Source of the DNA: Pseudomonas fluorescens
GTDB taxonomy: Bacteria; Pseudomonadota; Gammaproteobacteria; Pseudomonadales; Pseudomonadaceae
Assembly: GCF_018614655.1 (NCBI RefSeq)
Contig: NZ_JAGGOG010000002.1
Coordinates: 1-64,000 of the forward strand
DNA: 64,000 bases
Reading direction: 5' to 3'
The stretch's first letter is position 1. Each line of letters starts with the position of its first letter. Shown one piece after another: positions 1 through 8,628 of the stretch. The notes under the pieces were generated by a model, which had not been told where the DNA came from, did no database searches, and saw nothing but the letters and a program-made list of their open reading frames with translations. The translations under genes were made by a program, and so were the position numbers.

Positions 1-50
1 AAATGTGTAAACGATGTCCCCGGTTTCAGATGTAAAGGATGTCTACGGTT
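1..50. mobile_element. Probable insertion-sequence end (partial, at window edge)
   Basis: Two imperfect 20-bp direct repeats, TGTAAACGATGTCCCCGGTT at 6-25 and TGTAAAGGATGTCTACGGTT at 31-50, lie 25 bp apart. Serial repeats of this kind are typical of the ends of some insertion sequences such as the IS21 family. No transposase is visible because the window starts here, so it could be the end of an intact element or a relic. Confidence 0.4.
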
Positions 51-60
51 CTACACCCCG

Positions 61-168
61 TTGGGCTGCGAAGCAGCCCTAAACCAGCCAACCCGGATCT
101 ATCTGAAGAAATACGGCGGCCTTATTGGGGCTGCTTCGCAGCCCAACGCGGGCAAGCCCGCTCGCCAC
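61..168. repeat. Inverted REP-type palindromes downstream of motB
   Basis: TTGGGCTGCGAAGCAGCCC at 61-79 is matched exactly by its reverse complement at 128-146. Each arm is also a small hairpin (GGGCTGC/GCAGCCC). The second arm is followed at 147-168 by GCGGGCAAGCCCGCTCGCCA, a palindrome common between Pseudomonas genes. The unit probably forms stable RNA hairpins behind motB and may end transcription there. Confidence 0.6.
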
Positions 169-185
169 AACTGCCCTGCCGTGGC

Positions 186-1211
186 TTATGAGCCAGTGGC
201 GGGCTGAGTAGGATCTTTCATCCCGCCGTCATCAAACAGGTTCAGCTTCTGCCGCAGTTCGTGAGCCGGTAACGGCTCCTGCTCAGGCGGCAGCGCATTC
301 GGATCCACCGGCACCTCACCCGGCGCGCCGTCACCCTGAGTGGGCACCGGCGGTTGCGCAGCGCCCTGCTCACCTTCAATCGCGCGCTGGGCCTTTTTGG
401 TCAGCACCACGATATCAATACGGCGGTTCACCGGGTTGAACGGGTCCTTGATGTCGAACAGCTGCGAAGAAGCAAAACCCACCACCCGCGCCACTTGTGC
501 GTCCGGATAACTGCCCGCCACCAAGGCCCGACGTGCAGCATTGGCACGGTTGGCGGACAGTTCCCAGTTACCGAAATCACCCAGGCCCGAATACGGCTTG
601 GCATCCGTGTGGCCACTGACACTGATCTTGTTCGGCACCGCCTTGATGGTGTCGGCCATGGCCAGCAGGATGTCCTCGAAGTACGGTTTCAAGCGCGCAC
701 TGCCGGAGTCGAACATCGGCCGGTTGGCAGCATCCATGATCTGGATGCGCAAGCCATCGGGAGTGATCTGGAACAGGATCTGATCCTTGAACTTCTCCAA
801 CTGCGGATTCTCGTCGACCTTCTTCTGTAATTCTTGCATGAGCAATTCCAGCCGTTCGTGCTCGACCTGTTCGGCCATGCTTTCGACGGTTTCACGCTCG
901 ATGGGAATATTCTCCTGGGGTGACTCGGTCTTCACTTCCGGGTTGATGGTGCGCTCAGGCGCCAGTTGCGGCGAGCCACCCAAGTCGATCACAAAAGGCG
1001 TGCCGCTCTCGGAGAAACCGATGGGGTCCTTGAAGTAACCGGCGATGGCGATCTTCTGTTCCGGCGTGGCGGTGGACATCAGCCACAACACCAGGAAGAA
1101 CGCCATCATCGCCGTCGCAAAGTCGGCGAAAGCGATTTTCCAGGCGCCGCCGTGATGCCCTGCAGCGAAGCGCTTGACGCGCTTGATAATGATCGGCTGG
1201 TTGTTTTCCAT
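186..1211 (-). CDS. motB: Flagellar motor stator protein MotB
   Basis: MotB pairs with MotA in the inner membrane to form the proton channel that drives flagellar rotation and anchors the stator to peptidoglycan. The 341-residue protein has a short basic N-terminus and one membrane segment (about residues 26-47). Its Asp30, in the AFADF context, corresponds to the proton-carrying Asp32 of E. coli MotB. A periplasmic linker precedes an OmpA-like peptidoglycan-binding domain from about residue 150, with the SGHTD motif and a conserved NWELSANRA stretch. The C-terminal tail is Pro/Gly/Glu-rich. The gene follows motA by 3 bp and is surely co-transcribed with it. Confidence 0.97.
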   Translation of the reverse strand: MENNQPIIIKRVKRFAAGHHGGAWKIAFADFATAMMAFFLVLWLMSTATPEQKIAIAGYFKDPIGFSESGTPFVIDLGGSPQLAPERTINPEVKTESPQENIPIERETVESMAEQVEHERLELLMQELQKKVDENPQLEKFKDQILFQITPDGLRIQIMDAANRPMFDSGSARLKPYFEDILLAMADTIKAVPNKISVSGHTDAKPYSGLGDFGNWELSANRANAARRALVAGSYPDAQVARVVGFASSQLFDIKDPFNPVNRRIDIVVLTKKAQRAIEGEQGAAQPPVPTQGDGAPGEVPVDPNALPPEQEPLPAHELRQKLNLFDDGGMKDPTQPATGS

Positions 1212-1214
1212 GAC

Positions 1215-2066
1215 TTAGCGACCGCGAACTGCTTGTTCCAGCTCGGTAAAGCTTGGACGGTGCTTCGGATACAGAACCTTGCGCCCGAACTCCACAGCCA
1301 GGGACGGCGGCATGCCGGAAGCGGAAGCCACCAGGGAGGCCTTGATCGCCTCGTAAACGTTCAACTCTTCCTTGGCATCATGGGCCAGGGAAGTCGCCAG
1401 AGGGCCGAAGAAACCATAGGCGGCGAGAATACCGAAGAAGGTCCCGACCAGTGCCGCGCCCACGTGCATGCCGATGGCTTTCTGATCGCCTTCGCCGAGG
1501 GACGCCATGGTCACCACGATCCCGAGAACCGCCGCCACGATACCGAAACCGGGCATGCCGTCGGCGATGCCGTTCACGGCATGGGAAGGATGTTCGAGCT
1601 CTTCTTTCAAACTGAACAATTCCATGTCGAACAGGCCTTCCAGCTCATGGGGAGCCATGTTGCCGGAGGACATGATGCGCAGGTAATCGCAGATGTAGGC
1701 AGTCATGCGCTCGTCTTTGAGCACGGCCGGGTACTTGGCGAAAATCGGGCTCGCTGCGGCGTCCTCGATGTCACCTTCGATGGCCATCATGCCTTCGCGG
1801 CGGCTCTTGTTGAGAATCTCGTAGATCAGCCCCAACACTTCCAGGTAGAACGTGTGGGAGAAGCGCGAGCTGAACATGCCCAGCGACTTCTTGATCACGT
1901 GCATGGTCATGTAGCCAGGGTTGGCTTGCAGAAATGCACCGAATGCCGCACCGCCGATAATCAGCACTTCGAAGGGCTGGATCAGCGCTGCAATTTTACC
2001 GTGGGAAAGGACGTATCCGCCGAGCACGCTCGCGATGACGACGATGATGCCGATAATTTTAGCCAT
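1215..2066 (-). CDS. motA: Flagellar motor stator protein MotA
   Basis: MotA is the stator subunit that transmits torque to the FliG rotor ring through its cytoplasmic loop. The 283-residue length is normal for proteobacterial MotA. Hydrophobic segments lie at the N-terminus (two) and around residues 170-220 (two), separated by a large charged cytoplasmic loop. The third segment begins with the conserved MPGFGIVAAVLGIV stretch, whose proline is essential in E. coli. motA is first in a motA-motB operon preceded by a FliA-type promoter. Pseudomonas usually has a second stator pair, motCD, which is not in this window. Confidence 0.97.
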   Translation of the reverse strand: MAKIIGIIVVIASVLGGYVLSHGKIAALIQPFEVLIIGGAAFGAFLQANPGYMTMHVIKKSLGMFSSRFSHTFYLEVLGLIYEILNKSRREGMMAIEGDIEDAAASPIFAKYPAVLKDERMTAYICDYLRIMSSGNMAPHELEGLFDMELFSLKEELEHPSHAVNGIADGMPGFGIVAAVLGIVVTMASLGEGDQKAIGMHVGAALVGTFFGILAAYGFFGPLATSLAHDAKEELNVYEAIKASLVASASGMPPSLAVEFGRKVLYPKHRPSFTELEQAVRGR

Positions 2067-2133
2067 AGGGGATGAGTACTTGTGCCGTCGGGTTCATGGA
2101 CATATTCGGAAGATCTGAAAACTCTTCTTCTAC

Positions 2134-2160
2134 TTATCGGCAAATCTGCGCCAGACTATA
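2134..2160 (-). promoter_or_regulatory. FliA (sigma-28) class promoter of motAB
   Basis: Read on the minus strand, the sequence is TATAGTCT, an 11-nt spacer, then GCCGATAA. The flagellar sigma-28 consensus is TAAAGTTT-N11-GCCGATAA, so the -10 box is perfect and the -35 box matches at 6 of 8 positions with exact spacing. It lies about 70 bp upstream of the motA start and on the correct strand. This places the stator genes in the late flagellar class. Confidence 0.8.
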
Positions 2161-2232
2161 GCCCGTTAAGGCGAAAAACCAGTTCGGCCCGCTCCGGGCG
2201 TGTTGACCGCAAGTGATGATCGCGCGCTAATC

Positions 2233-3768
2233 ATGGCTAATGAAACGACAGTTCCAACTCCCAAACCCAACACGATTGCCGGCTGGATAAAGCGGCTGGA
2301 CGAGGTTGCGTTGCCTGTTCCCCAGGCGAGTCACGAGCAAGTATGCAAGGCGATCGGCGACAACCGCCGATCGTTGCGAGAGATTGCAGAGCTGATGCAG
2401 AACAGCCCGGCGCTGGTACTCAGTGTGATGCGCGAGGCCAACCATCACACCCACGGCAGCCTGTCGGAACCGGCGGAAAACCTTGAGGTGGCAATCAACC
2501 GCCTCGGTCTTGAACGCACCGCAGAACTGCTGGCCCGTCTGCCGTCCGTGCCCCTCAATGAAATCCCTGTGGCCCTGCGCCAATTGCAAATGATCAGCCA
2601 GCACGCCTCGCAACAAGCCAATGGCCTGTTCGCCAGTCGCCTGGCGCGGCTGTGGCAAGACATTCATTGGGGCAGCCTGCTGTTTCTATCGCCACTGTGG
2701 CCGATGGCGATTGCCTATCCCAAGCTGCTGGAGGAATGGGAACTGCGGGTGATCCACAAAAGCCAGTCGGCCTACAAGGTCGAGCAGGAATTGTTCGGCG
2801 TGCGCCTGCTGGAACTATGCCTGGGCCTGACCGAAGCCTGGCGCCTGCCGATCTGGGTATCCCAGGGCTACACCCTGCTGCTGAACGAACAGCGACTACT
2901 GGTCAAAGTGCTGCACATTGCCCGGGAAGAAGAGCCGTTGCGCCAACAGCAATTGCTGGATGCCGACCCGACGCTACGGCGCTGGTTGAACCAGCCGGCC
3001 AACACCGTACTGCTGGCCAACGGCTTGGCCATGTCGGCCCAGGAATCCTGGACCTGCCCGCACACTCAGCGCTGGCAATACCTGACTGCGCTGTACTTGC
3101 AACAACCCTTGGGTGAAGTGCAACAACAGGTGCACCAACAAGCGGTCACCAGTGCCCGCAACGACCTGATGAGCGATCTCTGGCACCCGGCACTGTCGCT
3201 GATCTGGCCGTGGAACGTGCAACGGGTCCATCGCGGCCTGCTCCCTGCACCACCGCCGACTGCCGAAGCCTTGGCCGTCTGGCGCAACCGCTGCACCGAA
3301 CTGCTGATGGAACCGAGCCGCTTCGCCAACGCCATGCACCTGACCACCTGTGCCAAGGAGGCCTTGGTGGCCAGCGGCATGCAACGGGTCATGCTGCTGA
3401 TGGCTGACCGGACCTTGAGCAGCTTGCGCGCGCATCAGATCGACGGCCTGCCCAAGGACGCCGCACACCTGAGCCTGGACGTTGCGCAAAGTACGCTGCT
3501 GCAGCGTTTGCTGGAAAAGTCCGCCCAGGTACGCCTGACACCGGCCAACCACGCCCAGTTTTCTGCGCTGTTACCCACACAGTTGCAGCGCTTGTTCGTC
3601 GGCCAACACCTGCTGTTACGCTCCCTGAGCAGCAACGGCCGGGTAGTGATGCTGATGGTGGCCGACCAAGGCGGCGGGCCGTTCTCGGAAACCACCGTGC
3701 AAGCCTTCGGTAAAACAGCCCAATGCATCGAGAAGGCCCTGCACAGCTTTACCAACCGCAGCGCCTGA
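2233..3768 (+). CDS. HDOD domain-containing signalling protein
   Basis: The 511-residue protein carries an HDOD domain, a metal-lacking relative of HD phosphohydrolases found in bacterial signalling proteins. It covers about residues 20-210, with an LPVP start and an INRLGLERTAELL helix typical of the fold. The C-terminal half, rich in Gln and Leu, has no motif I can name. I chose the ATG at 2233 (MANETTVP); a GTG at 2200 in the same frame would add 11 residues, and neither has a clear ribosome-binding site. It is divergent from motA and lies in the conserved motAB-HDOD-rhdA-psd order of Pseudomonas. No enzymatic activity is expected. Confidence 0.8.
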   Translation: MANETTVPTPKPNTIAGWIKRLDEVALPVPQASHEQVCKAIGDNRRSLREIAELMQNSPALVLSVMREANHHTHGSLSEPAENLEVAINRLGLERTAELLARLPSVPLNEIPVALRQLQMISQHASQQANGLFASRLARLWQDIHWGSLLFLSPLWPMAIAYPKLLEEWELRVIHKSQSAYKVEQELFGVRLLELCLGLTEAWRLPIWVSQGYTLLLNEQRLLVKVLHIAREEEPLRQQQLLDADPTLRRWLNQPANTVLLANGLAMSAQESWTCPHTQRWQYLTALYLQQPLGEVQQQVHQQAVTSARNDLMSDLWHPALSLIWPWNVQRVHRGLLPAPPPTAEALAVWRNRCTELLMEPSRFANAMHLTTCAKEALVASGMQRVMLLMADRTLSSLRAHQIDGLPKDAAHLSLDVAQSTLLQRLLEKSAQVRLTPANHAQFSALLPTQLQRLFVGQHLLLRSLSSNGRVVMLMVADQGGGPFSETTVQAFGKTAQCIEKALHSFTNRSA

Positions 3769-3826
3769 TGCTTGCGCTACAATCGCCCTCCTCTACAGCC
3801 CCATACTTGTGCCCAGGAGACCTCAC

Positions 3827-4642
3827 ATGCCTGACTTCTCTGGCTTGCCGCTGGTGATCGAGCCAAGCGACCTGCTTGGTCGCCTTGACGCGGAACATAT
3901 GATTCTGGTGGATCTCACCAGCGTGGCACGCTATGCCGAAGGGCATATTCCCGGCGCCCGCTTCGTGGATCCAAAACGCACCCAACTGGGCCAGCCACCG
4001 GCCCCAGGGCTACTGCCATCCAAGGCATCCCTTGAGGCACTGTTCGGCGAACTGGGTCATACACCGGACGCCACTTACGTGGTGTATGACGATGAAGGCG
4101 GTGGCTGGGCCGGTCGCTTTATCTGGATGCTCGATGTGATCGGGCACAAAAAATATCACTACCTCGACGGCGGTTTGCTGGCGTGGCTGGATGAACAGCT
4201 TCCGGTGAGCACCGACGCGCCGGCCAGTGCTGGCGGCTCGGTCAGCCTGACCCTGCATGAAGAACCCACCGCCACCCGCGAATACCTGCAAAGCCGCCTC
4301 GGTGCTGCCGACCTGGGCATCTGGGATGCCCGTGGCCCGCTGGAGTATTCCGGCGAGAAGGTCCTCGCCGCCAAGGGTGGACACATCCCCGGCGCCGTCA
4401 ACTTCGAATGGACCGCCGGCATGGACCAGACACGCAACCTGCGTATCCGCCGCGACATGCCTCAGATCCTCGAAGACCTGGGGCTGACTAAAGACAAAGA
4501 AATCATCACCCACTGCCAGACTCACCATCGTTCTGGCTTCACCTACCTGGTGGCCAAGGCGCTCGGTTATCCGCGAGTCAAAGGTTATGCCGGTTCCTGG
4601 GGCGAATGGGGTAACCACCCCGACACCCCCGTCGAGATTTAA
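3827..4642 (+). CDS. rhdA: Thiosulfate sulfurtransferase (rhodanese) RhdA
   Basis: This tandem-domain rhodanese moves sulfane sulfur from thiosulfate to cyanide or other thiophilic acceptors. The 271 residues form an inactive N-terminal rhodanese domain (about 1-125) and a catalytic C-terminal domain. The active-site loop is CQTHHR with Cys230, the same position and loop as in Azotobacter vinelandii RhdA. The ATG at 3827 follows an AGGAGA ribosome-binding site; an in-frame GTG at 3809 lies upstream of that site and is unlikely to be used. psd follows 16 bp downstream, suggesting co-transcription. Confidence 0.95.
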   Translation: MPDFSGLPLVIEPSDLLGRLDAEHMILVDLTSVARYAEGHIPGARFVDPKRTQLGQPPAPGLLPSKASLEALFGELGHTPDATYVVYDDEGGGWAGRFIWMLDVIGHKKYHYLDGGLLAWLDEQLPVSTDAPASAGGSVSLTLHEEPTATREYLQSRLGAADLGIWDARGPLEYSGEKVLAAKGGHIPGAVNFEWTAGMDQTRNLRIRRDMPQILEDLGLTKDKEIITHCQTHHRSGFTYLVAKALGYPRVKGYAGSWGEWGNHPDTPVEI

Positions 4643-4658
4643 GCGTTAAGGACAGTTA

Positions 4659-5519
4659 ATGAAAAAGCAGTTGTTCATCCTCAGTCAGTACTTGCTGCCC
4701 CACCACCTGCTGTCGCGACTGGCGGGCTGCATCGCCGAATGCCGCGTGCGCTGGTTCAAGAATGCCTTCACCACCTGGTTCGCCAAGCGTTATCAAGTGG
4801 ACATGTCCCAGGCCCTGGTTGAAGACGTGACGGCTTACGAGCACTTCAACGCCTTCTTCACCCGTGCGTTGAAAGAGGGCGCTCGCCCGCTGGACCCAAC
4901 TCCGGGTGCAGTCCTGAGCCCGGCCGATGGTGCCGTCAGCCAGGCTGGCCCGATTGAGCACGGGCGGGTATTCCAGGCCAAGGGCCACAGTTTCAGCGTG
5001 CTGGAATTGCTCGGCGGTGACGCGGCCGTAGCGGCCCCATTCATGGGCGGTGATTTCGCCACCATCTACCTGTCGCCGAAGGACTACCACCGGGTGCATA
5101 TGCCACTGGCCGGCACCCTGCGGGAAATGGTCTACGTCCCGGGGCGGATTTTCTCGGTGAACCAGACCACCGCAGAAAACGTGCCGGAGCTGTTTGCCCG
5201 TAACGAACGCGTGGTTTGCCTGTTCGACACCGAACGCGGCCCGATGGCGGTGGTACTGGTGGGCGCGATGATTGTGGCGTCGATTGAAACCGTGTGGGCC
5301 GGCTTGGTCACGCCACCCAAACGCGAACTGAAAACCGTACGCTACGACGAAGCCGCCCGCGCGCCGATCCATCTTGAAAAAGGTGCAGAGCTGGGACGCT
5401 TCAAGCTGGGTTCGACGGCAATCGTGCTGTTTGGCCCGGACCAGGTGAAGTGGGCCGAGGAAGTGGTGGCAGGTTTGCCGGTGCAGATGGGTCAGAGCAT
5501 CGGCTTGCCAAAAGCCTAA
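4659..5519 (+). CDS. psd: Phosphatidylserine decarboxylase proenzyme
   Basis: Psd makes phosphatidylethanolamine from phosphatidylserine at the inner membrane. It is a pyruvoyl enzyme made by self-cleavage. The 286-residue protein has the cleavage site LGST near residues 250-253, where Ser252 would become the pyruvoyl group of the alpha chain. The conserved SPADGAVSQ and [10 protein letters not shown] stretches are also present. It starts 16 bp after rhdA, and the rhdA-psd order matches PAO1. A REP palindrome follows directly. Confidence 0.97.
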   Translation: MKKQLFILSQYLLPHHLLSRLAGCIAECRVRWFKNAFTTWFAKRYQVDMSQALVEDVTAYEHFNAFFTRALKEGARPLDPTPGAVLSPADGAVSQAGPIEHGRVFQAKGHSFSVLELLGGDAAVAAPFMGGDFATIYLSPKDYHRVHMPLAGTLREMVYVPGRIFSVNQTTAENVPELFARNERVVCLFDTERGPMAVVLVGAMIVASIETVWAGLVTPPKRELKTVRYDEAARAPIHLEKGAELGRFKLGSTAIVLFGPDQVKWAEEVVAGLPVQMGQSIGLPKA

Positions 5520-5528
5520 CACCGATCA

Positions 5529-5575
5529 AATGTGGGAGCGGCGGTGCGACGATTCGACTTGCTCGCTCCCACATT
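5529..5575. repeat. 47-bp REP palindrome (copy 1)
   Basis: The element begins AATGTGGGAGCGGCGG and ends GCTCGCTCCCACATT, so its outer arms pair as AATGTGGGAGCG/CGCTCCCACATT. It sits in the 3'-3' gap between psd and serB. The reverse complement recurs without a mismatch at 8503-8549, and a doublet made of the same core occurs at 23993-24077. Confidence 0.85.
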
Positions 5576-5601
5576 GACCGTGGTGTTTCAGTGATTACGG
5601 G

Positions 5602-6816
5602 TTACAACTGACCGTCGCGGTCGCGAAAGCCCAACAGGTACAACACCCCATCCAGCCCCAAGGTCGAAATCGCCTGCTTGGCCGATTGCTTGACCAATGG
5701 CTTGGCACGGAACGCCACACCCAATCCGGCAATTGCCAGCATCGGCAAATCGTTGGCACCGTCGCCCACCGCGATGGTCTGCTCCAGACGTAACCCTTCC
5801 TTGTGCGCCAACTCCCTCAGCAAATCAGCTTTACGCTGCGCGTCGACAATCGGCTCGACCGCCACGCCCGTCACCTTGCCATCCACCACTTCCAGTTCGT
5901 TGGCGAACACGTAGTCGATGCCCAGCTTGGCCTGCAATTGCTTGGCGAAATAGGTAAAGCCACCCGACAGGATCGCGGTCTTGTAGCCCAGGCGCTTGAG
6001 TTCGGCAAACAGGGTTTCTGCGCCCTCGGTCAGGCGCAGGGAAGCGCCGATGGAGTCCAGCACACTGACATCCAGGCCTTTAAGCAGCGCCAGGCGCTCC
6101 TTGAAACTGGCACGGAAATCCAACTCACCGGCCATCGCGCGTTCGGTGATGGCCGAGACTTGCTCGCCAACACCAGCGGCTTTGGCCAGTTCGTCGATGA
6201 CTTCGGCTTCGATCAGCGTCGAGTCCATATCGAAGACCGCCAGACGACGGTTGCGACGAAATAGCGAATCTTCCTGGAAGGCGATATCGACATTCAGTTC
6301 CTGGGCAACGCTGAGAAACTCGGCGCGCAACGCTTGCGGATCAGCCGGCTCTCCGCGCACGGAGAACTCGATACAACCCTTGCCCTTGTCCGCTGGCGTG
6401 TCCAACGGCATGCGACCCGACAGACGGTCGATATGATCGATATTCAAACCATAGTGAGCGGTGATCGAGCTAACACGCTGCAATTGCTCAGCGGTTACCT
6501 TGCGAGTTAACAGCGTCACGATGTGGCGTTTTTTGCCTTGGCCGGCGACCCAATTCTGATAGTCATCTTCAGAGACCGGAGTGAAACGCACCTGCTGATC
6601 CAGCTCATAGCCCGTAAACAGGATGTCCTTGAGTACTGACGAGGCGCGTTCAGTGCTTGGGATCTCGACGAGGATGCCGAACGACAAGGTGTCGTGGATC
6701 ACCGCCTGGCCGATGTCGAGGATGTTCACACCACCCCGGGCTAGAACACCGGTAATGGCTGCGGTAAGACCCGGACGGTCAACACCGGTGATGTTAATCA
6801 GGACAATTTCGCGCAA
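5602..6816 (-). CDS. serB: Phosphoserine phosphatase SerB
   Basis: SerB does the last step of serine biosynthesis, hydrolysing O-phospho-L-serine. The 404-residue protein has two N-terminal ACT-like regulatory regions (about residues 1-90 and 95-180). A HAD-superfamily phosphatase domain follows, with the nucleophile motif DMDST at residues 196-200 (Asp196, Asp198), the SGGF motif and VGDGANDLPML. The long ACT-containing form is the usual Pseudomonas type. It is divergent from the AhpA/YtjB gene, the same arrangement as serB-ytjB in E. coli. Confidence 0.97.
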   Translation of the reverse strand: MREIVLINITGVDRPGLTAAITGVLARGGVNILDIGQAVIHDTLSFGILVEIPSTERASSVLKDILFTGYELDQQVRFTPVSEDDYQNWVAGQGKKRHIVTLLTRKVTAEQLQRVSSITAHYGLNIDHIDRLSGRMPLDTPADKGKGCIEFSVRGEPADPQALRAEFLSVAQELNVDIAFQEDSLFRRNRRLAVFDMDSTLIEAEVIDELAKAAGVGEQVSAITERAMAGELDFRASFKERLALLKGLDVSVLDSIGASLRLTEGAETLFAELKRLGYKTAILSGGFTYFAKQLQAKLGIDYVFANELEVVDGKVTGVAVEPIVDAQRKADLLRELAHKEGLRLEQTIAVGDGANDLPMLAIAGLGVAFRAKPLVKQSAKQAISTLGLDGVLYLLGFRDRDGQL

Positions 6817-6886
6817 AGCGCACCCCCGAGGTGGAAAAAAACCGCATTCTACCCACTTTCAGTGACCATCGGGCACAGCCAGCGCT

Positions 6887-6914
6887 TTGCCGGTCTTAGG
6901 CCTGTCGCTATACT
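6887..6914 (+). promoter_or_regulatory. Predicted sigma-70 promoter of the AhpA/YtjB gene
   Basis: TTGCCG at 6887-6892 and TATACT at 6909-6914 are separated by 16 bp. The site points toward the gene starting at 6951 and would give a leader of about 30 nt. It is in the divergent gap with serB. Confidence 0.55.
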
Positions 6915-6950
6915 GCGCGTCAACTTCACGGACTAAAGAGCCGAGCTCAA

Positions 6951-8489
6951 GTGAACCGGCCCACGCCAGTAAAAACCGATAACTTCTTCCTGCTGATCTT
7001 CCGGGCACTGCGTCACCGCCGTGTACCGATCGCATTACGCATCGCCAGCCATAACGTGATCCTGGTCGCTCTGGCCCTGGTGATCTACGCCTGCGTGATG
7101 GGATTGCAATTCAAGCAGGCCATGCACGAGCAAGCCGACGCCCTGGGCGCGAGCTTGACCACCCAGACCGCAACGTCTGCGACGGAACTGTTGGTGTCCA
7201 ACGACATCCTCAGCCTCAACGTGCTGCTCAACAACCTGACCAAGAATCCGCTGGTGGCCCACGCCGCTATTTATAGTGTGGACAACCGGATCATGGCCGA
7301 AGCCGGGCAACGCCCGAAAAACGGCCTGCTGGGTGAAGCCGAAGGTCTGTATTCGAGCAATATCACCTTTCAGGACGTGAAGGCAGGGCAACTGCGCATC
7401 AGCCTGGACATGCAGCAGTTCCAGCAGCCGATGACCATCAGCCTGCAAAGCATGGGCATCTTGAGTGCAATCCTGCTGGCGCTGTCCCTGGCCTTGAGCC
7501 TGCGCCTGGGGCGGCATATCTCCACGCCCCTGATGCAACTGCGCATCTGGCTGCGGGATATCGACGAACACACCCCAGCCACCGATCGCCAGGATGAAAT
7601 CGGTGACCTCGCTCGCCAATTGCACACAAGCTTCGCTCCGGAACCGGTCGTGCCCGAGGTTGAACCTGAGCCTGAGTACGACGACACCGAGTACGAAGAA
7701 GAAGAGCCTGAATTTGAAGTGCGCAACCTGCGCGACCCAAGCTTCGATGAAAGCGCGCCGGTGGCCGGGCTCAAGCCTGCTACGCGACATGTGATCAAGG
7801 CCGAAGAAGACGAACTGGACGAAGAAGACCCGTTCGCCGACCTTCGCGATCATTCGCCGCAAGCTCCAGTCGTTGCGCCCAAGCCGGCATCGGTGCAAAA
7901 CACCGAGCCACAGCACAGCGCAGTATTGGCGGTGCAACTGGGCGCGCAAGACCAACTACGTCGTCTGCCTCGTGCACGCCTGACTGAACTGCTGGAGCGC
8001 TATCGCGATTGCCTCGACCAGGCGGCCTCGCTGTATCAGAGCGAACTGCACACCCTGAACGACGGCAGCACGCTGATGCTGTTCCACAGTGAAGACAGCG
8101 GCGAAGACTACCTGACCAACGCTATCTGCTGCGGCGAGTTGCTGCGGGCCCTGGGTCACGCGCTGCAAATCGAAGTGGCCGACAGCGGCATCACCTTGCA
8201 ACTGCAGCTTGGTTTAACGGTAGGTGACGACCTGTATGGCATGAGCCAGATCGACCTGCTGCTGACCGAAATCGCCCAGGATGCCCTGGCCTTGTCCCAA
8301 CACAGCCGCAACCTGCTGCTGGTGGAGCGCAAGATCGGTGATGACACGCTGATCCGCCAGCGTGCGCGGATCCGACCGATTGCCAGCCCGGAAGGCGCCT
8401 GCTGCGTAGAGCGACTGATGGAGCCTTATCCGTCGATGCTGGAGCGGCAACTGGCGCGCATGCATGAGACGCGAGCGAAGCACTCATAA
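6951..8489 (+). CDS. AhpA/YtjB (SMP) family membrane protein with cyclase-like C-terminus
   Basis: The 512-residue protein starts with GTG. A first membrane segment (about residues 35-52), a periplasmic region of about 110 residues and a second membrane segment (about 165-185) match the SMP/YtjB family, whose E. coli member is also divergent from serB. A HAMP-like stretch and a strongly acidic linker (about 225-300, runs of Glu and Asp) follow. The C-terminal 190 residues resemble a class III nucleotidyl cyclase domain in layout, with NDGSTLMLF in the GDG position and GLTVGDD in the GIHxG position. The usual catalytic residues do not look complete, so catalysis is doubtful. Function is unknown; it may be a membrane sensor or scaffold. 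Confidence 0.75.
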   Translation: MNRPTPVKTDNFFLLIFRALRHRRVPIALRIASHNVILVALALVIYACVMGLQFKQAMHEQADALGASLTTQTATSATELLVSNDILSLNVLLNNLTKNPLVAHAAIYSVDNRIMAEAGQRPKNGLLGEAEGLYSSNITFQDVKAGQLRISLDMQQFQQPMTISLQSMGILSAILLALSLALSLRLGRHISTPLMQLRIWLRDIDEHTPATDRQDEIGDLARQLHTSFAPEPVVPEVEPEPEYDDTEYEEEEPEFEVRNLRDPSFDESAPVAGLKPATRHVIKAEEDELDEEDPFADLRDHSPQAPVVAPKPASVQNTEPQHSAVLAVQLGAQDQLRRLPRARLTELLERYRDCLDQAASLYQSELHTLNDGSTLMLFHSEDSGEDYLTNAICCGELLRALGHALQIEVADSGITLQLQLGLTVGDDLYGMSQIDLLLTEIAQDALALSQHSRNLLLVERKIGDDTLIRQRARIRPIASPEGACCVERLMEPYPSMLERQLARMHETRAKHS

Positions 8490-8502
8490 ACACCGCAGAA
8501 CC

Positions 8503-8549
8503 AATGTGGGAGCGAGCAAGTCGAATCGTCGCACCGCCGCTCCCACATT
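8503..8549. repeat. 47-bp REP palindrome (copy 2, opposite orientation)
   Basis: This is the exact reverse complement of the 47-bp element at 5529-5575. It lies between the end of the AhpA/YtjB gene and the terminator at 8582. The two copies flank the serB-AhpA pair as perfect inverted repeats. Confidence 0.85.
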
Positions 8550-8581
8550 AAGTCTGCGCCACGACTCAAATCCCGCCCAAT

Positions 8582-8613
8582 AAAAAGGCCCGCTAATCAG
8601 CGGGCCTTTTTTT
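8582..8613. terminator. Bidirectional rho-independent terminator
   Basis: AAAAAGGCCCGCT and AGCGGGCCTTTTTTT form a 12-bp stem with a 4-nt loop, with an A-run on one side and a T-run on the other. It sits between the converging AhpA/YtjB gene (+) and the PqiC-like gene (-) and can serve both. Confidence 0.9.
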
Positions 8614-8628
8614 GGTCAAGTATTCAAC

